Assembly (NCBI GenBank): GCA_021793715.1 | Contig: JAJYSF010000107.1 | Location: forward strand, 1-5,128 | Length of the DNA: 5,128 nucleotides | Direction of reading: 5' to 3' | Origin: Actinomycetes bacterium | GTDB lineage: Bacteria; Actinomycetota; Actinomycetes; Actinomycetales; Microbacteriaceae | Part shown: positions 4,966-5,128 of the stretch, in pieces | Layout: each line of letters begins with the position of its first letter | How positions within the stretch are numbered: the stretch's first letter is position 1 | Made by a program: the position numbers and the translations under genes | The notes under the pieces: generated by a model | Told to the model about the DNA's origin: nothing | Database searches by the model: none | Seen by the model: only the letters and a program-made list of their open reading frames with translations

Positions 4966-5022
4966 GTCCGCCGTGTTCCTCGCTGCGTTGTCGTCGCTCA
5001 CCGGGCGCCCGGCCCGCCATCA

Positions 5023-5029
5023 CTCCTCC
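5023..5029 (-). promoter_or_regulatory. strong Shine-Dalgarno-like sequence before a 27-codon ORF
   Basis: GGAGGAG on the minus strand is the best ribosome-binding match in this intergenic region, placed two bases before ATG 5020 (core GGAGG four bases away). That ATG opens only a 27-codon, arginine-rich frame (4937-5020) that runs out of frame over the acyltransferase start. It is about 21 bases from GTG 5001, too far to serve it. It could be a leader ORF, or chance in purine-rich DNA. Confidence 0.3.
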
Positions 5030-5067
5030 GCCTTGCGAGAAACACGGCGGAGCCGCAACACCGCCGT
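5026..5067 (-). terminator. two overlapping, mutually exclusive hairpins; possible terminator or attenuator
   Basis: In minus-strand order, ACGGCGG (5067-5061) can pair with CCGCCGT (5050-5044), a perfect 7-bp stem with a 10-base loop beginning 19 bases after the upstream stop codon and followed by GTTTCTC. The same middle segment, as CTCCGCC (5052-5046), can instead pair with GGCGGAG (5032-5026), another perfect 7-bp stem that would cover most of the GGAGGAG motif. The first is a fair terminator for the edge gene; the overlap allows a switch, though GC-rich DNA makes such pairings by chance. Confidence 0.35.
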
Positions 5068-5086
5068 CGCCCACGGACCTGCGGCC

Positions 5087-5128
5087 CTACTCCCCGTAGA
5101 CCTCCTGCGCGATGCGGAAGGCCGTGTT
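5087..5128 (-). CDS. C-terminal fragment of an unidentified gene, cut by the right edge
   Basis: The minus strand enters the window in an open frame of 13 codons, NTAFRIAQEVYGE, followed by TAG at 5089-5087. Eleven of the 13 sense codons end in G or C and ten in C or G typical of its neighbours, and the amphipathic helix-like end with a charged terminus reads like a natural protein C-terminus. Thirteen residues do not allow a family call. It lies upstream of the acyltransferase on the same strand with a 133-base gap containing a hairpin and a promoter-like box, so the two genes need not share a transcript. If the COG3375 pathway context holds, an M20-type amidohydrolase or an enolase-superfamily racemase would be candidates; that is speculation. 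Confidence 0.6.
   Translation of the reverse strand, partial: NTAFRIAQEVYGE

Noticed and set aside
4954..5001. Longer acyltransferase start at GTG 5001 (16 extra residues)
   Set aside because: The added residues do not resemble the family N-terminus, no ribosome binding site is suitably placed, and the TACGCT box six bases before ATG 4953 supports the shorter form.

Overview
The window looks like chromosomal DNA of a high-GC actinobacterium, most likely a Microbacteriaceae member close to Microbacterium. This rests on overall GC of roughly two thirds, strong G/C preference at third codon positions, the protein families present, and the near absence of Shine-Dalgarno motifs before the genes. 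The genus is an inference from style, not a database match.

Layout from left to right. Positions 1-36 may hold the first codons of a minus-strand gene leaving the window. A minus-strand block follows: a lone UGT/MGT-type glycosyltransferase (89-1345), a VapC-type PIN-domain toxin (1426-1815) overlapping its Phd/YefM antitoxin (1812-2084) by four bases, and a small tryptophan-rich protein of unknown function (2112-2507). A divergent intergenic region (2508-2628) separates this block from a plus-strand 14-helix drug-efflux-type MFS transporter (2629-4077). The transporter converges on a minus-strand GNAT acyltransferase of the COG3375 type (4273-4953). The last 13 codons and stop of another minus-strand gene lie at 5087-5128.

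The genes do not form one pathway. The clear functional unit is the toxin-antitoxin pair. The acyltransferase may work with the gene cut by the right edge; relatives of this GNAT family sit in pathways that N-succinylate D-amino acids, but the edge fragment is too short to identify.

Three non-coding signals stand out. (1) Five genes have a TANNNT hexamer ending 6 or 7 bases before a start codon (for the transporter, before GTG 2632 rather than ATG 2629), which points to leaderless transcription as the local norm. (2) The convergent gap 4078-4272 holds two 57-bp palindrome-type elements built from the same 10-base box, one well preserved and one decayed. (3) All three CTAG tetranucleotides in the window lie within 18 bases over the antitoxin promoter, in inverted-repeat arrangement like an autoregulatory operator. 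No RNA genes, CRISPR arrays, insertion sequences or phage genes were seen.
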